This document shows, one piece after another, positions 6,562 to 8,014 of a DNA stretch of 8,014 bases (position 1 is its first letter; every line of letters begins with the position of its first letter). The DNA is taken from NCBI GenBank assembly GCA_964600075.1, contig CAZRIE010000155.1, positions 1-8,014 on the forward strand, in the 5' to 3' direction. The notes below the pieces were generated by a model. It ran no database searches. It saw only the letters and a program-made list of their open reading frames with translations, and had not been told where the DNA came from. The DNA is from CAZRIE01 sp964600075 (GTDB lineage Bacteria; Bacteroidota; Bacteroidia; Flavobacteriales; Flavobacteriaceae). The translations under genes and the position numbers were made by a program.

Positions 6562-7962
6562 ATGGCGTTAGAATCTAACAAAAGGCCCGACCAACCGATT
6601 ACCAAATTTGAATCGATGCTGAAGACAGACGATGTCTATTTCTTCGATGCGGAAGATTTTGAGGATATTATTCACCATTACCTCAATAATGGTAAAATCG
6701 GTCTCGCAAAAAAAGCGATTAAAATTGGCCTGCAACAACATCCCGGTTCCATAGAACTCAAATTACTCGATGTCGAGGTGCTCGTTTTTGAAAACCATCT
6801 CGACCTTGCCGAACAATATCTTGACGAACTTCAGATTTTGGATAGTAAGAATGAAGAAATTTTCATTCAACGGGCCAACATTTATTCTAAAAAAGACAAT
6901 CATGAAGCTGCGGTCGCCCTTTTGACCAAAGCCCTGAATTTGTCGGAGAATAGCTTTGACATCTATTCTTTGCTGGGTATGGAATATCTTTTTATGGACG
7001 ATTTCAAACTGGCCAAAGAGAGTTTTATGCGCTGTGTTTCGTTCGACGAACAAGACTACTCTTCCCTTTACAATGTAATTTACTGTTTTGAATTTTTAGA
7101 AGACTATGACGGGGCTATCGTTTATTTGAACGATTACCTCGAAAGAAACCCATATTGTGAAGTAGCATGGCATCAATTGGGCAAGCAATATTTCTCCAAA
7201 AAAATGTTTCCCGAAGCATTGACGGCTTTTGATTTTGCCGTTATATCCGACGATACATTTATCGGTGCCTATTTTGAAAAAGGGAAAGTACTCGAGAAAA
7301 TGGGAAAATACAACGAGGCCATAGAGAACTACGAGATTACAATACAGATGGAGGATCCTACCTCACACGCCTATCTTCGTATTGGAAAATGCCATGAGCA
7401 GTTGGAAAATGACGAAATGGCCAAATATTATTATTACCATACCGTTCATGAAGACCCCTTATTGGATAAGGGTTGGTTGGCGATTACCAATTTCTACTAC
7501 AAAAGACACAATTATAAAAAAGCACTTTATTATGTAAACAAAGCTTTGAATATCGATGGTGAAAATCCGCATTATTGGAAAAAGTGTGCGAAAATCAATG
7601 CCTCATTACGCAAATATGATCAAGCAGACTTTGCCTATAAACAAGCTGTTGACTTGGGCAACTACGAATTGAAGACTTGGCTCGATTGGGCAGATGTAGT
7701 ACTTAAGAACCAAGATATACCCGGTGCTATACATATTTTAGCACAAGGCCAAGAATTTCACCCTGAACGTGTCGAAATTAAATTTAAAACCGCTGGCTTT
7801 TATCTTGAGATGGGTGATTCTATAAATGCCCGTATCAGTCTGATAGATGCATTAAAGCTCGATTTTAAAAAGCTCTCACTTTTTCAAGAGGAGTTTCCTC
7901 AGTACGCCTCCACTGAATGGGCACAAAATATTGTGGAGAACGTCGAGAAGACTTTACGGTAG
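6562..7962 (+). CDS. Cytoplasmic protein of twelve tandem TPR units
   Basis: 466-residue protein without signal peptide or membrane segment. After a 29-residue N-terminal arm, residues 30-437 divide without gap or insertion into twelve units of exactly 34 residues, each with alanine at unit position 20, the hallmark of tetratricopeptide repeats. Units such as IGAYFEKGKVLEKMGKYNEA show the usual helix-turn-helix pattern. A 29-residue tail (438-466) follows. TPR solenoids are protein-binding scaffolds; no catalytic domain is present and the partner is unknown. It lies 97 bases after the aminotransferase and may be read with it or from its own promoter. ATG 6562 follows an A-rich leader without SD. 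The last codon (CGG) and the TAG stop belong to the heptanucleotide repeat that follows. Confidence 0.92.
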   Translation: MALESNKRPDQPITKFESMLKTDDVYFFDAEDFEDIIHHYLNNGKIGLAKKAIKIGLQQHPGSIELKLLDVEVLVFENHLDLAEQYLDELQILDSKNEEIFIQRANIYSKKDNHEAAVALLTKALNLSENSFDIYSLLGMEYLFMDDFKLAKESFMRCVSFDEQDYSSLYNVIYCFEFLEDYDGAIVYLNDYLERNPYCEVAWHQLGKQYFSKKMFPEALTAFDFAVISDDTFIGAYFEKGKVLEKMGKYNEAIENYEITIQMEDPTSHAYLRIGKCHEQLENDEMAKYYYYHTVHEDPLLDKGWLAITNFYYKRHNYKKALYYVNKALNIDGENPHYWKKCAKINASLRKYDQADFAYKQAVDLGNYELKTWLDWADVVLKNQDIPGAIHILAQGQEFHPERVEIKFKTAGFYLEMGDSINARISLIDALKLDFKKLSLFQEEFPQYASTEWAQNIVENVEKTLR

Positions 7963-8014
7963 ACGGTAGACGGTAGACGGTAGACGGTAGACGGTAGACG
8001 GTAGACGGTAGACG
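7956..8014. repeat. Heptanucleotide tandem repeat (ACGGTAG)n, open at the window end
   Basis: Eight perfect copies of ACGGTAG plus ACG of a ninth run to the last base, so the array is at least 59 bp and its right border is unseen. The first unit contains the last sense codon and stop of the TPR gene. Because 7 is not a multiple of 3, every + frame meets a TAG within 21 bases, while the complementary strand (CTACCGT)n has no stop in any frame. I saw no other copy of the unit in the window. Confidence 0.97.

Noticed and set aside
7956..8014. CRISPR array interpretation of the terminal repeat
   Set aside because: The units are 7 bp, directly abutting and without spacers, so it is a simple tandem repeat.

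Overview
The window looks like an ordinary, gene-dense chromosomal segment from a member of the Bacteroidota, most likely a marine Flavobacteriaceae. This is inferred from the AT-leaning composition, the near absence of Shine-Dalgarno sites, a Bacteroidota-type -7 element (TAnnTTTG) in front of the Fur-family gene, and flavobacterial-looking proteins (a long OstA-like protein, a class III aminotransferase, an all-TPR protein). All six genes lie on the + strand. I see no mobile element, CRISPR array, RNA gene or defence island.

Left part (1-3220): the 3' two thirds of a long RelA/SpoT-type (p)ppGpp synthetase/hydrolase runs in from the left edge. After a 188-base spacer comes a Fur-family metalloregulator, whose promoter overlaps a 19-base imperfect palindrome. 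It is followed 14 bases later by purA (adenylosuccinate synthetase). The fur-purA unit ends in a textbook intrinsic terminator with a perfect 13-bp stem.

Middle part (3221-6464): a secreted OstA/LptA-like protein, probably part of the lipopolysaccharide transport bridge, has an ambiguous start with no usable ATG. It is followed 31 bases later by a PLP-dependent class III aminotransferase. The gap between the two holds a hairpin that buries part of an unusually strong Shine-Dalgarno site.

Right part (6465-8014): a cytoplasmic protein is built almost wholly from twelve contiguous 34-residue TPR units. Its last codon and stop codon form the first unit of a 7-bp tandem repeat (ACGGTAG) that runs off the window end.

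Functionally the genes are housekeeping: stringent response, metal-dependent regulation, purine synthesis, envelope biogenesis and amino-group metabolism. No undescribed multi-gene system is evident. The points most worth checking are the heptamer array, the start of the OstA-like gene next to two T-tracts, the palindrome at the fur promoter and the hairpin over the aminotransferase ribosome binding site.
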